Positions 1-8,560 of a DNA stretch of 64,000 nt are shown here, in pieces. A program made the translations under genes and the position numbers. This DNA is from an uncultured Pseudoalteromonas sp. GTDB lineage: Bacteria > Pseudomonadota > Gammaproteobacteria > Enterobacterales > Alteromonadaceae. Under the pieces are notes generated by a model. The model did no database searches. It saw only the letters and a list, made by a program, of their open reading frames with translations, and was not told where the DNA came from. The stretch is from the NCBI GenBank assembly GCA_947493455.1, contig CANLRB010000001.1, forward strand, positions 310,001 through 374,000, written 5' to 3'. The stretch's first letter is position 1; every line of letters begins with the position of its first letter.

Positions 1-75
1 ATGAATCAAAAAATACTGTTCAGTTTATTTACTTTAGCCTCGTTAAAACACATACAGGAGCAACGTGATGTGTAA
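1..75 (+). CDS. Short open frame at window edge, small peptide or tail of an upstream gene
   Basis: An open frame of 24 codons runs from an ATG at the first base to a TAA that overlaps the start of the outer membrane factor gene. Because the window begins at that ATG, I cannot tell whether it is a real start or an internal Met of a longer upstream gene. The stop/start overlap would allow translational coupling to the czcC-like gene. No domain can be recognised in so short a peptide. Confidence 0.2.
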   Translation: MNQKILFSLFTLASLKHIQEQRDV

Positions 76-1339
76 CGCTAAACGCACAAGCAAAAAACCG
101 ACTCACAATCGGTTATTGCTAAAATTAAAATTATTGGTCGTCGCAATCTGTGTCTCACAGACATCAATTGCCAACGAATCAATGACTCTACAACAAGCAG
201 TTGTGCGCACCATGGCACAACATGCCGATTTAAAACCTTATGTGTACCGTCAACAAGCGATGGATGCGCGCGTTAAGCAAGCAGCAGTTTCTGCACCTAC
301 TACATTAGATATCCAAATTGAAGATGCCCTCGGTAGCGGCGATTTTTCAGGGCTATCGGCACTGCAAACTACGTTGAGCATTGCTTGGTTGCTCGATGAT
401 GACTTAGTCGATGCACGAATTGCACAAGCGCGCCAGCAAGGGCAAACCTATTCGGTCGAAAAACAAATTAAAGCGCTCGACCTGGCCTCTGAAACCGCCC
501 ATTTATTTATCACCCTGCTGTCTCAAAAAGAGCAGTTAAAACTTGCTCAGCAAGCACAAAGTCAGAGTAAACGCATTCTCACAGAAATTGCAAAGCGAGT
601 AACTGCTGGGCGTTTAAATAAAGTTGATCAATTACGAGCCAAGGCAGCACTTTCAAAACGAGAACTCGTGGTCGAAGACTTACAGCATGAAATCGAAGCC
701 ACTAAGTCGCAACTTGCCGCCCAGTGGCAAGGCAATAGTAACTTTACGCCTATCGGTAGCCTTATCAATTTACCGCCGTTAAAAAGTTTGGCAAGCAGCG
801 CTCGACAACTTAAAAATAACCCGCGGTTTGTGTTATTTGCCACACGCCAACGCGTCCTGCAATCAGAAATCGCACTGGCACTTGTGCAAAATAAGCCCGC
901 TTGGCAAGTGCGCACAGGAGTCAAGCGCAATGAACAGGTCGATGACTTTTCATTGATGGCCGGAATTTCAATTCCGCTTGGCTCATCAACCCGTACTCAA
1001 GGAGAAATAAGCGCGCTCAAGGCAAACCAGCAAGAGCAAAAATCACAGGCCGAAGCCTGGTTACAACGGGCGCATACCCAAGCACTTGTGTTAACCCATA
1101 AGTTAAAACACAACCGCCACGTTGTTGAAGGGCTCGAGCAACAAACCATACCAGCACTCATAGAGGCAAGTGAGCAAGCACACGCAGCATATCAACAGGG
1201 CAGTTACCGCTATACCGACTGGGCAGCCGTAAAACAAGAGCTGCTTGACGCCCAATTTGAGCTTATCAACGCCTACACCAACATCCAATTACTTAATATT
1301 GAACTCGAACGCTTAACAGGCGCGAGCCTGAATCCATAA
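68..1339 (+). CDS. czcC: CzcC/CusC-like outer membrane factor of heavy-metal RND efflux
   Basis: The product is a TolC-superfamily outer membrane channel that completes a tripartite RND pump with the next two genes. A hydrophobic export signal lies at about residues 15-36, ending near SIA-N. The rest is long, Gln/Ala-rich amphipathic helix typical of the two OEP repeats, and the length of 423 residues is normal for the family (about 400-450). I prefer ATG 68 over the in-frame GTG at 65 because a CAGGAG ribosome site ends 7 bases before it. The next gene follows after 11 bases, so the three form one operon. The symbol is by family and context; CusC-like naming is equally possible from this subunit alone. 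Confidence 0.85.
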   Translation: MCNAKRTSKKPTHNRLLLKLKLLVVAICVSQTSIANESMTLQQAVVRTMAQHADLKPYVYRQQAMDARVKQAAVSAPTTLDIQIEDALGSGDFSGLSALQTTLSIAWLLDDDLVDARIAQARQQGQTYSVEKQIKALDLASETAHLFITLLSQKEQLKLAQQAQSQSKRILTEIAKRVTAGRLNKVDQLRAKAALSKRELVVEDLQHEIEATKSQLAAQWQGNSNFTPIGSLINLPPLKSLASSARQLKNNPRFVLFATRQRVLQSEIALALVQNKPAWQVRTGVKRNEQVDDFSLMAGISIPLGSSTRTQGEISALKANQQEQKSQAEAWLQRAHTQALVLTHKLKHNRHVVEGLEQQTIPALIEASEQAHAAYQQGSYRYTDWAAVKQELLDAQFELINAYTNIQLLNIELERLTGASLNP

Positions 1340-1350
1340 GTGAGACACAT

Positions 1351-2613
1351 ATGAAATCTAACAATGCTTTTTTGACACTGATTATTTGTATTTTTATTCT
1401 CGCCATGAATGTGATTGCAACGCCTGTGTGGGCGGGCAGTGATCACCATCACAGCCCAAGCTCAAATCCAGACTCAAGCACCCAAAAAGCTGAAAAAGGA
1501 CCAAATAATGGGCGCTTATTTCGCGACGGTGAGTTTACCTTAGAACTGCAATTGCATGAGAATGGCACTCCACCAGAGTATCGCGTTTTTATTACTAATG
1601 AAGGGCAAAGTGTTGCTCTGAGCCAGGTTGCCCTCGATATTCAACTTACCCGATTAGGTGGCATCGTCGACCATATTAAGTTTAGTGATGAAGGTGATTA
1701 CCTGCGCGGCGATACCGTTATTCGCGAGCCCCATTCGTTCGTCGTCACTTTAACTGCGCGCTACAAGGGCAAAGACTATCACTGGCATTTTGATAATTTT
1801 GAAGGCCGCACCCAAATAAATGCAAAACTCGCACAGCAAATGAATATCACAACCGGCATTGTCGGGCCACAAAAGCTAACGACAACGGTGCCTGTTTATG
1901 GTCGCTTAGCACTGCCAGCAGGAGCGAAACGCCAAATTAGTGCCCGATTTGACGGCGAAATTACCGCGATGCCAATACAGCTTGGTAACACAATTAAAAA
2001 AGGCCAGCACTTACTCACCATTCAAAGTAACGATAGTTTGCAAAATTATCGTATTAAGTCCCCGATTGATGGGATCATCACAGTGCAAAATAGTGCAGTT
2101 GGCGAACAAACAAATGGACGCGTTTTACTCGAAGTGACCAATACCAGCGAGTTAATGGCAGAACTCGAGGTTTTTCCATCGCAGGTTCAACAAATCAAAA
2201 TCGGCGCAAACGCGTCGCTGAGTTTTGACCAAGGCGAAACAACATATCAAGGACAGATTAAAGATACCCTCTTTGGCGTAAGCCAATCCCAAGCAAAAAT
2301 AATGCGCGTGCCTGTGCCAAACCCTACCAAGCAATTGCATATTGGCCAATTTGTGACGGCAAACGTTGCCAGTGAAAGCTTTACCGCGCCGCTTGCAATT
2401 AAATTAAGTGCGCTGCAAACATTTCGCGATTTTAACGTAGTGTACGCCAAATTTGGCGAGCAGTACGAAGTGCGCATGCTTGAACTCGGCAAACAGGCCG
2501 GCGATTGGGTCGAAGTACTTGGCGGCATTGAACCGGGCACCCAATACGTGATTGACAATAGCTACATTTTAAAAGCCGACATCGAAAAGTCAGGGGCATC
2601 ACATGACCACTAA
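1351..2613 (+). CDS. czcB: CzcB/CusB-like periplasmic adaptor (membrane fusion protein)
   Basis: This 420-residue adaptor would bridge the inner-membrane pump and the outer-membrane channel. A signal peptide covers about residues 1-29. The mature N-terminus begins with a His cluster (HHH near residue 32) and the C-terminus ends in HDH, both plausible metal-handling tails. A lipoyl-like segment (DGEITAMPIQLGNTIKKGQ) lies at about residues 200-220 and its second half near 230-250, followed by the beta-barrel and membrane-proximal domains. The gene lies between the outer membrane factor and the RND pump on the same strand. His-rich ends are common in metal adaptors; which metal is bound cannot be read from them. 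Confidence 0.88.
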   Translation: MKSNNAFLTLIICIFILAMNVIATPVWAGSDHHHSPSSNPDSSTQKAEKGPNNGRLFRDGEFTLELQLHENGTPPEYRVFITNEGQSVALSQVALDIQLTRLGGIVDHIKFSDEGDYLRGDTVIREPHSFVVTLTARYKGKDYHWHFDNFEGRTQINAKLAQQMNITTGIVGPQKLTTTVPVYGRLALPAGAKRQISARFDGEITAMPIQLGNTIKKGQHLLTIQSNDSLQNYRIKSPIDGIITVQNSAVGEQTNGRVLLEVTNTSELMAELEVFPSQVQQIKIGANASLSFDQGETTYQGQIKDTLFGVSQSQAKIMRVPVPNPTKQLHIGQFVTANVASESFTAPLAIKLSALQTFRDFNVVYAKFGEQYEVRMLELGKQAGDWVEVLGGIEPGTQYVIDNSYILKADIEKSGASHDH

Positions 2614-2645
2614 ACGAATCGCCAAAAGTAAGTGAAGAATTTGCC

Positions 2646-5600
2646 ATGTTAGAATCGATTTTAAAATTCGCCATCGAACGCAGTAAATTAGTGATATCTT
2701 GCGTTTTATTAATCGCTGCCATCGGCGCTTGGAATTTTACTAAGTTACCGATAGATGCGGTGCCTGATATTACCAATGTACAGGTCGTTATCAATACCGA
2801 AGTACCCGGTTTTACGCCGCTAGAAGTTGAGCAAAGAGTCACCTTCCCGCTTGAAACAGCGCTCGCAGGCGTGCCGAATTTAAACTATACCCGCTCAGTA
2901 TCGCGTTATGGCCTATCGCAAGTTGTTGCTATTTTTAACGACGACACCGATATTTATTTTGCCCGCCAACAAGTAAGTGAACGACTTAACGCTGCCAAAT
3001 CAGAATTACCACGCAATATAGAGCCTGAATTAGGCCCTATTTCAACCGGACTGGGCGAAGTGTTTATGTTTACGGTAGATGCAGCGCCCGGTGCAGCCAA
3101 CCCAGATGGCACGTCTATCACAGCAACGGATTTACGTACTGTGCACGATTGGATTATTCGCCCTCAGTTGGTTCAAGTAGAAGGGGTTGTCGAGGTTAAT
3201 CCAATTGGCGGCTTTGAACGTGAAATCCTAATCGCCATCAAACCCGAAAAATTACTTAGCCATGGTCTCACGCAACAAGATGTCACAAGCGCAATCGGTG
3301 AACACAATCAAAATCGTGGCGCTGGGTTCATCGAACGAAATGGTTCACAATGGTTAGTGCGTGTACCAGGACAACTTAACGACTTAGCCGAATTAGCCAA
3401 CGTGCCTATCAAAACGGCGAATAATGCGATTATCCGCATCGCAGATGTGGCAACTGTGACCGAAGGTAAAGAGTTGCGCTCAGGTGCCGCCACGCAAGAC
3501 GGCCATGAAGTCGTATTGAGTACAGTGTTTATGCTAATTGGTGAAAACAGCCAAAAAGTTGCGAAAAATGTAGGTCAACGCCTTCAAGAAATAAACAAAA
3601 GTTTACCGCAAGGCGTCGTTATAAACCCAGTATATGATCGCACCAAACTCGTTAATAAAACACTTGAAACAGTCAAAACAAACCTGCTCGAAGGTGCCTT
3701 GCTGGTTATCGTAATTTTATTCTTGCTACTCGGTAATGTACGCGCCGCGATTATTACCGCGCTGGTTATTCCATTTGCGATGTTAATGACAGTGACAGGT
3801 ATGGTACAAAGTAAAGTAAGTGCCAACTTAATGAGTTTAGGTGCGCTTGATTTCGGCCTCTTAGTCGACGGTGCTATCATCATTGTTGAGAACTGCATAC
3901 GACGACTCGGGCAGGCTCATACAGGCCACCCTTTAGCGCTAAAAGAACGCTTAGCATTGGTATTTGATGCAACCCGCGAAGTCATTCGCCCTGCACTTTT
4001 TGGCGTATTTATTATTACTGCGGTGTATTTGCCTATCTTTGCCCTCACTGGCGTCGAGGGAAAAATGTTCCACCCGATGGCAATCACAGTCGTTATCACC
4101 CTTATTAGCGCGATGATATTGTCTATCACTTTTGTGCCCGCATGTATTGCACTTACCTTTAAAAAACCAATCAAAGAAAAAGACAACGTTATTATTAAAG
4201 CAAGCACCCATTTGTACCGTCCAGTGCTTTATTTTGTATTGAAAATGCGTTGGATGGTGATTCTAGCTGCACTGTCACTCGTTGGCGTCGCTGCATTTAT
4301 GTCGACTAAACTCGGCAGTGAATTTGTGCCAAATTTAGATGAAGGGGACATTGCGATGCACGCAATGCGCATTCCCGCTACATCGTTATCACAATCAATT
4401 TTGATGCAAGAAGTACTCGAGAAAAAGATTGCACAAATGCCCGAAGTCGAGAGCGTCTTTTCGAAAATTGGCACCCCCGATGTCGCCACCGATCCAATGC
4501 CACCGAGTGTTGCCGATGTGTTTATTATGCTAAAGCCTCGCAGTGATTGGCCGCAGCCAGATAAACCCAAAGCGCAATTAGTAAACGAACTCGAAGCCCT
4601 TGTGACCCCAATACCAGGCAATCGCTACGAGTTTTTACAGCCGATTCAAATGCGCTTTAACGAATTACTTGCAGGCGTTCGTTCCGAGCTTGCAATCAAG
4701 GTATTTGGCGATGATTTTGATACATTAGCCGAGGTAGGAAAACGCATTGAGAATGCAATTAAGCAGGTTGACGGTATTCGAGACGTGCAAGTAGAACAAA
4801 TTAAAGGGTTACCGATCCTCACCATCGTGCCTAAATCGATCGCCCTCGCCCGCTATGGCATCACCAAAGCAGATCTGCAACAGCAGGTGGCAACCTATAT
4901 GGGTGGCACGCAAGTCGGTAAATTTTATCAAGGTGATCGCCGTTTTGATATGGTCGTGCGACTGCCCGAGGAAACCCGTACCAATATAGATGGCTTAATC
5001 AATCTGCCAATTTTCTTAGCTGACAAACGCGCAGTGCCACTCAGTGAGCTTGCCAGTATCGAAAAAATTAACGGTGCCAACCAAGTTAATCGAGAAAATG
5101 GCAAACGTCGCATTGTTGTCACCGCAAATGTGCGTGGTCGCGATTTAGGTAGCTTTGTCGCCGATGTACAACAGGCGATTAATAATAACGCGACAATTCC
5201 TGCTGGTTACTGGCTTGAATATGGCGGCACCTATCAAAAGCTTCAATCGGCAAGCCAACGCTTGACCATAGTCGTGCCGCTGACACTTGCCATCATTATC
5301 GGGTTACTGTTATTTGCACTCGGTTCATTGAAAGACTCATTGATTATTTTCAGCGGCGTGCCACTGGCCTTAACTGGCGGAATCTTTGCTCTATTACTGC
5401 GCGATATTCCATTTTCAATATCGGCAGCAGTTGGCTTTATCGCCTTATCAGGTATCGCTATTTTAAATGGTTTAGTCATGGTCAGCTTTATTCGTGAATT
5501 ACGAAAAAAACAGTTGATGCTAAATAAAGCCATTATTGAGGGTGCCCTTACCCGATTGCGGCCCGTGCTGACAACCGCGCTGGTTGCATCGCTCGGTTTT

Positions 5601-5759
5601 ATACCTATGGCACTCAATACCGGGATTGGCTCAGAAGTACAAAGACCGCTGGCAACAGTCGTCATTGGCGGCATTATTTCGTCAACATTGCTCACGTTAT
5701 TTGTACTGCCTGCCCTTTATCGAATCTTGCACAAGTCAGAATCGCAACACACAAGTTAA
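2646..5759 (+). CDS. czcA: Heavy-metal efflux RND pump, CzcA type
   Basis: This is a proton-driven inner-membrane exporter of 1037 residues, the usual HME-RND length. It has an N-terminal transmembrane helix (about 12-31), a large periplasmic loop, a helix bundle at about 340-540, a second periplasmic loop and a C-terminal bundle at about 865-1030. TM4 carries DFGLLVDGAIIIVEN starting at D402. In the published HME classification, DFG at this place goes with divalent cations (Zn, Co, Cd, Ni), while CusA-type Cu/Ag pumps have A or N instead of D. I therefore call it Czc-like rather than Cus-like. No metal sensor is visible inside the window; one could lie to the left. Substrate is inferred, not shown. 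Confidence 0.92.
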   Translation: MLESILKFAIERSKLVISCVLLIAAIGAWNFTKLPIDAVPDITNVQVVINTEVPGFTPLEVEQRVTFPLETALAGVPNLNYTRSVSRYGLSQVVAIFNDDTDIYFARQQVSERLNAAKSELPRNIEPELGPISTGLGEVFMFTVDAAPGAANPDGTSITATDLRTVHDWIIRPQLVQVEGVVEVNPIGGFEREILIAIKPEKLLSHGLTQQDVTSAIGEHNQNRGAGFIERNGSQWLVRVPGQLNDLAELANVPIKTANNAIIRIADVATVTEGKELRSGAATQDGHEVVLSTVFMLIGENSQKVAKNVGQRLQEINKSLPQGVVINPVYDRTKLVNKTLETVKTNLLEGALLVIVILFLLLGNVRAAIITALVIPFAMLMTVTGMVQSKVSANLMSLGALDFGLLVDGAIIIVENCIRRLGQAHTGHPLALKERLALVFDATREVIRPALFGVFIITAVYLPIFALTGVEGKMFHPMAITVVITLISAMILSITFVPACIALTFKKPIKEKDNVIIKASTHLYRPVLYFVLKMRWMVILAALSLVGVAAFMSTKLGSEFVPNLDEGDIAMHAMRIPATSLSQSILMQEVLEKKIAQMPEVESVFSKIGTPDVATDPMPPSVADVFIMLKPRSDWPQPDKPKAQLVNELEALVTPIPGNRYEFLQPIQMRFNELLAGVRSELAIKVFGDDFDTLAEVGKRIENAIKQVDGIRDVQVEQIKGLPILTIVPKSIALARYGITKADLQQQVATYMGGTQVGKFYQGDRRFDMVVRLPEETRTNIDGLINLPIFLADKRAVPLSELASIEKINGANQVNRENGKRRIVVTANVRGRDLGSFVADVQQAINNNATIPAGYWLEYGGTYQKLQSASQRLTIVVPLTLAIIIGLLLFALGSLKDSLIIFSGVPLALTGGIFALLLRDIPFSISAAVGFIALSGIAILNGLVMVSFIRELRKKQLMLNKAIIEGALTRLRPVLTTALVASLGFIPMALNTGIGSEVQRPLATVVIGGIISSTLLTLFVLPALYRILHKSESQHTS

Positions 5760-5787
5760 GCGGCCGTCACAAAATGATGTAATCTAA

Positions 5788-5807
5788 GGCCATACACAAG
5801 TATGGCC
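5788..5807 (+). terminator. Hairpin after the czcCBA operon
   Basis: GGCCATAC and GTATGGCC form a perfect 8-bp stem around a 4-base ACAA loop, 29 bases after the pump stop codon. It is followed by an AT-rich but not T-only stretch, so termination strength is uncertain. Confidence 0.55.
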
Positions 5808-5900
5808 TATATCAAATAAGCATCATCAAACATCACTTTTCAGTGTGATTTCACGTTAACAATCGGTACAATTTAGCAAACAACAGACTAGGATCGTTTT

Positions 5901-6257
5901 GTGACCTTTGATCAAGCTCTCAATCAACTGATGTGCCATGGCGACAAACTAAGTGAGGCATTTCAAGTGTTAGCACGTGATTCGTCAAATGCATTTTCAA
6001 CGCGGTGTTTATCTAAGCAACAACTTGCAACAGTGTTAGAGCTGTACCTCAGTCAACAAATTGATGACGACGATTTAACGCTTTGGGCACAAATAATTGA
6101 AAACCAAGCAGCTATCGATACCTACGAAGTAGAAGACTATCTTTATGCACTAACCAATGCCGAAATGATGGGAGAAGTATCTCACGATACCATCACCAAA
6201 ATGGTTAACCTACTGACCGGATCACCTACATGTTTATCAGGATCACAACATGAGTAA
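5901..6257 (+). CDS. Hypothetical acidic protein, first gene of a coupled trio
   Basis: I do not recognise this 118-residue protein. It starts at GTG with AGGA eight bases upstream, has no signal peptide or membrane helix, and is strongly acidic with predicted helices (for example a DDDD run near residue 53). Its end overlaps the next gene by 8 bases, and that gene overlaps the AlkC-like gene by 8 bases. Tight coupling suggests the three are co-translated. A helper of the repair protein is possible, but nothing in the sequence shows it. Confidence 0.7.
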   Translation: MTFDQALNQLMCHGDKLSEAFQVLARDSSNAFSTRCLSKQQLATVLELYLSQQIDDDDLTLWAQIIENQAAIDTYEVEDYLYALTNAEMMGEVSHDTITKMVNLLTGSPTCLSGSQHE

Positions 6258-6465
6258 TCGTTCTAGAATTCGCCGTGAGTTGCTCACTTTACCTATTTTG
6301 CTCATCGCCATTATACTGGTAATTGCTGGGCATTTTATTATGAAACCCATTTTTCATAATGAAAGCTGGGCCGAATATAGCTTGGCAGCCTTACCCTTTT
6401 TATTGTTTGCCCTAGTGATTGTTGCATTTCGTATCGCACTCAAAAATGATAGCAATCATGACTGA
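6250..6465 (+). CDS. Small two-helix inner membrane protein
   Basis: This 71-residue protein has two hydrophobic segments, at about residues 12-32 (LTLPILLIAIILVIAGHFI) and 43-64, joined by a short loop, and charged ends. It overlaps both neighbours by 8 bases (ATGA-type junctions), which points to translational coupling. I cannot assign a family. Its role in an operon with a DNA repair protein is unexplained. Confidence 0.7.
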   Translation: MSNRSRIRRELLTLPILLIAIILVIAGHFIMKPIFHNESWAEYSLAALPFLLFALVIVAFRIALKNDSNHD

Positions 6466-7327
6466 ATCAATCGAACAACTAAACTTTACCGTTGCTAGCT
6501 GCCCAAGTGCACCACGCTCTATTGCTAAAGGCAGCTCACTAGCTGATTTACTCGGCCCCACAGCAATACACTACCTTGCACGCAATATTGAACTGGTATT
6601 TGACGAATTTGATTCACAGGCGTTTATTACTGCGTGCCAAGCGGCACCAAGCGTTCTTGCTCTGATGGCAAAAGGTCAGTTTTTGGCTCACACACTGCAT
6701 CAACATTTACCAAAACACTATGAAACCGCCATTGCTATTTTAACCGACACCCTAATCGAGCCCGATCATCATGCAGAAGAATTCGGTTTAGCGGGTTTTT
6801 TCTATCTACCACATAGCTTTTTTATCGCCGAGTTTGGCCGTGATGCAAAATTCAATAGCGGACGCGATCCATTCGATATCTCAATGACAGCGCAGTATGA
6901 ACTCACCCAGCGGTTTACTGCAGAGTTTTGCATTCGCCCCTATTTAATCGAGCAACAAGCGCGTACTCTTGAAACATTGTCGAGCTGGCGCACTGATCCG
7001 AGCCGCCACGTTAGGCGCTTGATCTCCGAAGGAAGCAGGCCCAAATTACCTTGGGGAAAACGCTTACCGCAAATTATTAAAGATCCGAGCCCGATACTGC
7101 CACTGCTCGACTATTTAAAAGATGACGAAAGCCTGTATGTAAGACGAAGCGTCGCCAATAGCTTAGGGGATATCGCCAAAGACCATCCTGAACGCATTTT
7201 TGACCTACTTGACACATGGCAGTCGGGCGCAAACAAAGACTTAAAATGGCTCATTCGCCATGCAGTACGTTATTACGCTAAAAAGAAGCACCCGCGCGCC
7301 CTTGAATTAAGAGAGTTGGCAAGGTAA
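6458..7327 (+). CDS. AlkC-like DNA alkylation repair protein (HEAT-like repeats)
   Basis: The 289-residue product resembles the HEAT-like-repeat DNA glycosylase group that excises alkylated bases (COG4335-type, AlkC/AlkD superfamily). The clearest signature is residues 177-200, with W-x-x-DPS-x-HVRRL-x-SEG-x-RP-x-LPWG, followed by helical repeats (DDESLYVRRSVANSLGDIAK) typical of the DNA-cradling solenoid. I use the ATG at 6458 instead of the upstream open frame because it forms an 8-base overlap with the preceding gene. The activity is inferred from family resemblance; the catalytic acidic and aromatic residues were not verified against a structure. Confidence 0.82.
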   Translation: MTESIEQLNFTVASCPSAPRSIAKGSSLADLLGPTAIHYLARNIELVFDEFDSQAFITACQAAPSVLALMAKGQFLAHTLHQHLPKHYETAIAILTDTLIEPDHHAEEFGLAGFFYLPHSFFIAEFGRDAKFNSGRDPFDISMTAQYELTQRFTAEFCIRPYLIEQQARTLETLSSWRTDPSRHVRRLISEGSRPKLPWGKRLPQIIKDPSPILPLLDYLKDDESLYVRRSVANSLGDIAKDHPERIFDLLDTWQSGANKDLKWLIRHAVRYYAKKKHPRALELRELAR

Positions 7328-7336
7328 ATGCCGTTA

Positions 7337-8035
7337 CTATTTTGCGTTAAGCGCAAACTCAACGGCATAGTTAGCGTGAATTTCAGTGGTATCAAATAGT
7401 GGTACTTGGGTATCTGATTGCTTAATCAGCATGGCAATCTCTGTACAGCCTAAAATCACGCCTTGTGCGCCTTGCTGATTAAGCGATTCAACAATTTCTA
7501 AATACGCATTACGCGAGCTCTCGTTGACTTGCCCCAAACACAACTCATTGTAAATCACATTATGAACTAAATCGCGCTCAGTCTGATTTGGAATTAAAAC
7601 TTCGATACCAAATTTATCTCGCAGACGCGCTTTATAAAAGTCTTGCTCCATTGTAAATCGCGTGCCTAATAAGCCAACTCGGGTGATCCCTTGTTGCTGC
7701 AATGCATATGCTGTTGCATCTGCAATATGCAAAATGGGGATCGCTATTTCAGCTCCAATTTGCGCCGCCACTTTATGCATAGTATTGGTGCAAATAAGCA
7801 AGCAATCGGCACCGCCTGCCTCGACCCTTTTCGCCGCTTTTGCCAAAATCTCACCTGTTTGTTCCCATTGATTTTGGTGCTGTAGCTTTTCGATTTCGTC
7901 AAAGTCGACACTATAAAGGCAAATCTTCGCGCTGTGTAAACCACCAAGCGCATTTTTTACGCCTGTATTAATCGCCTTGTAGTAATTAACTGTCGACTCC
8001 CAGCTCATACCACCTAACAATCCAATTGTTTTCAT
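7337..8035 (-). CDS. Aspartate/glutamate racemase family protein (RacX/YgeA-like)
   Basis: This 232-residue cytoplasmic enzyme belongs to the cofactor-independent amino-acid racemases, which interconvert L and D amino acids with two cysteines as acid/base. Both are present: C82 in CTNT and C197 in GCTE. The N-terminus (IGLLGGMSWEST) is the classic signature of the Asp/Glu racemase group. It is convergent with the AlkC-like gene, 9 bases apart. Substrate cannot be read from sequence; YgeA/RacX relatives are broad-specificity, so Asp, Glu or other amino acids are possible. Confidence 0.87.
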   Translation of the reverse strand: MKTIGLLGGMSWESTVNYYKAINTGVKNALGGLHSAKICLYSVDFDEIEKLQHQNQWEQTGEILAKAAKRVEAGGADCLLICTNTMHKVAAQIGAEIAIPILHIADATAYALQQQGITRVGLLGTRFTMEQDFYKARLRDKFGIEVLIPNQTERDLVHNVIYNELCLGQVNESSRNAYLEIVESLNQQGAQGVILGCTEIAMLIKQSDTQVPLFDTTEIHANYAVEFALNAK

Positions 8036-8287
8036 ATTTCCCTCTGAAAGTTATATCAATTCAACCATGCCACTTCGTTTTGGCATTATGCATGAACAAA
8101 CCATATCAGATTTAGCGAGCTGTTCTATCGCTTTTTACCGTTTTAGCGTCATTGAAAAACTTCATCACCTGATTTGCCCATTTAACACCGCACTTCGCCA
8201 TACATCACAAACTCGCTTTTCTGGTTTTAAATCCCATCTATTATTTCACTCAAGCAAACAGGCACACTCTTTTAAATAGGAAACAAC

Positions 8288-8428
8288 ATGAATACGTCAA
8301 ACTCAATCGACATTTTACTAACAGCGGGCTTAACAACTTTTGTTATTGCAGGTCTTGTTACAGCAGGTATGACAACAGCCATTTTTACAGGTGCAGCAAT
8401 GGGCGGCGCATATCTACTTACTAAATAA
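8288..8428 (+). CDS. 46-residue single-helix membrane protein (paralogue of 21687-21833)
   Basis: This short gene has AGGAAAC five to nine bases before its ATG and a perfect hairpin terminator downstream. The peptide is hydrophobic from about residue 9 to 44, rich in Gly, Ala and Thr, with small-xxx-small packing motifs and a GAAMGGAY near the end; only the final K and D8 are charged. A second copy at 21687 matches at 32 of 45 aligned positions, with most changes conservative, which supports that it is a real, selected protein. I do not recognise a family. Candidate roles such as a type I toxin, small membrane regulator or bacteriocin-like peptide are inference only. Confidence 0.72.
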   Translation: MNTSNSIDILLTAGLTTFVIAGLVTAGMTTAIFTGAAMGGAYLLTK

Positions 8429-8501
8429 AACAATCAACGCATGAGGGCTCGCCTATGGTGAAACAAAAAATAATGAGAAACCCCCACACAGAAGACAACA
8501 C

Positions 8502-8543
8502 ATAGCCTTAGCAAATTTGAACTTGCTAAGGCTATTTTATTTT
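8502..8543 (+). terminator. Rho-independent terminator after the 46-residue gene
   Basis: A perfect 13-bp stem (arms 8502-8514 and 8523-8535, core GCCTTAGCAA/TTGCTAAGGC) with an 8-base loop is followed by TTTATTTT. The T tract is on the plus strand, so it serves the small gene at 8288. Confidence 0.85.
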
Positions 8544-8560
8544 CACATCATCAAGCTAGT

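Noticed and set aside
5243-5695. 150-codon antisense frame inside the czcA gene
   Set aside because: Shadow of the strongly supported pump gene; low-complexity product.
8067-8279. 70-codon plus-strand frame just before the 46-residue membrane gene
   Set aside because: No convincing ribosome site, composition unlike protein, and no domain; it lies in the promoter gap between the racemase and the small gene.
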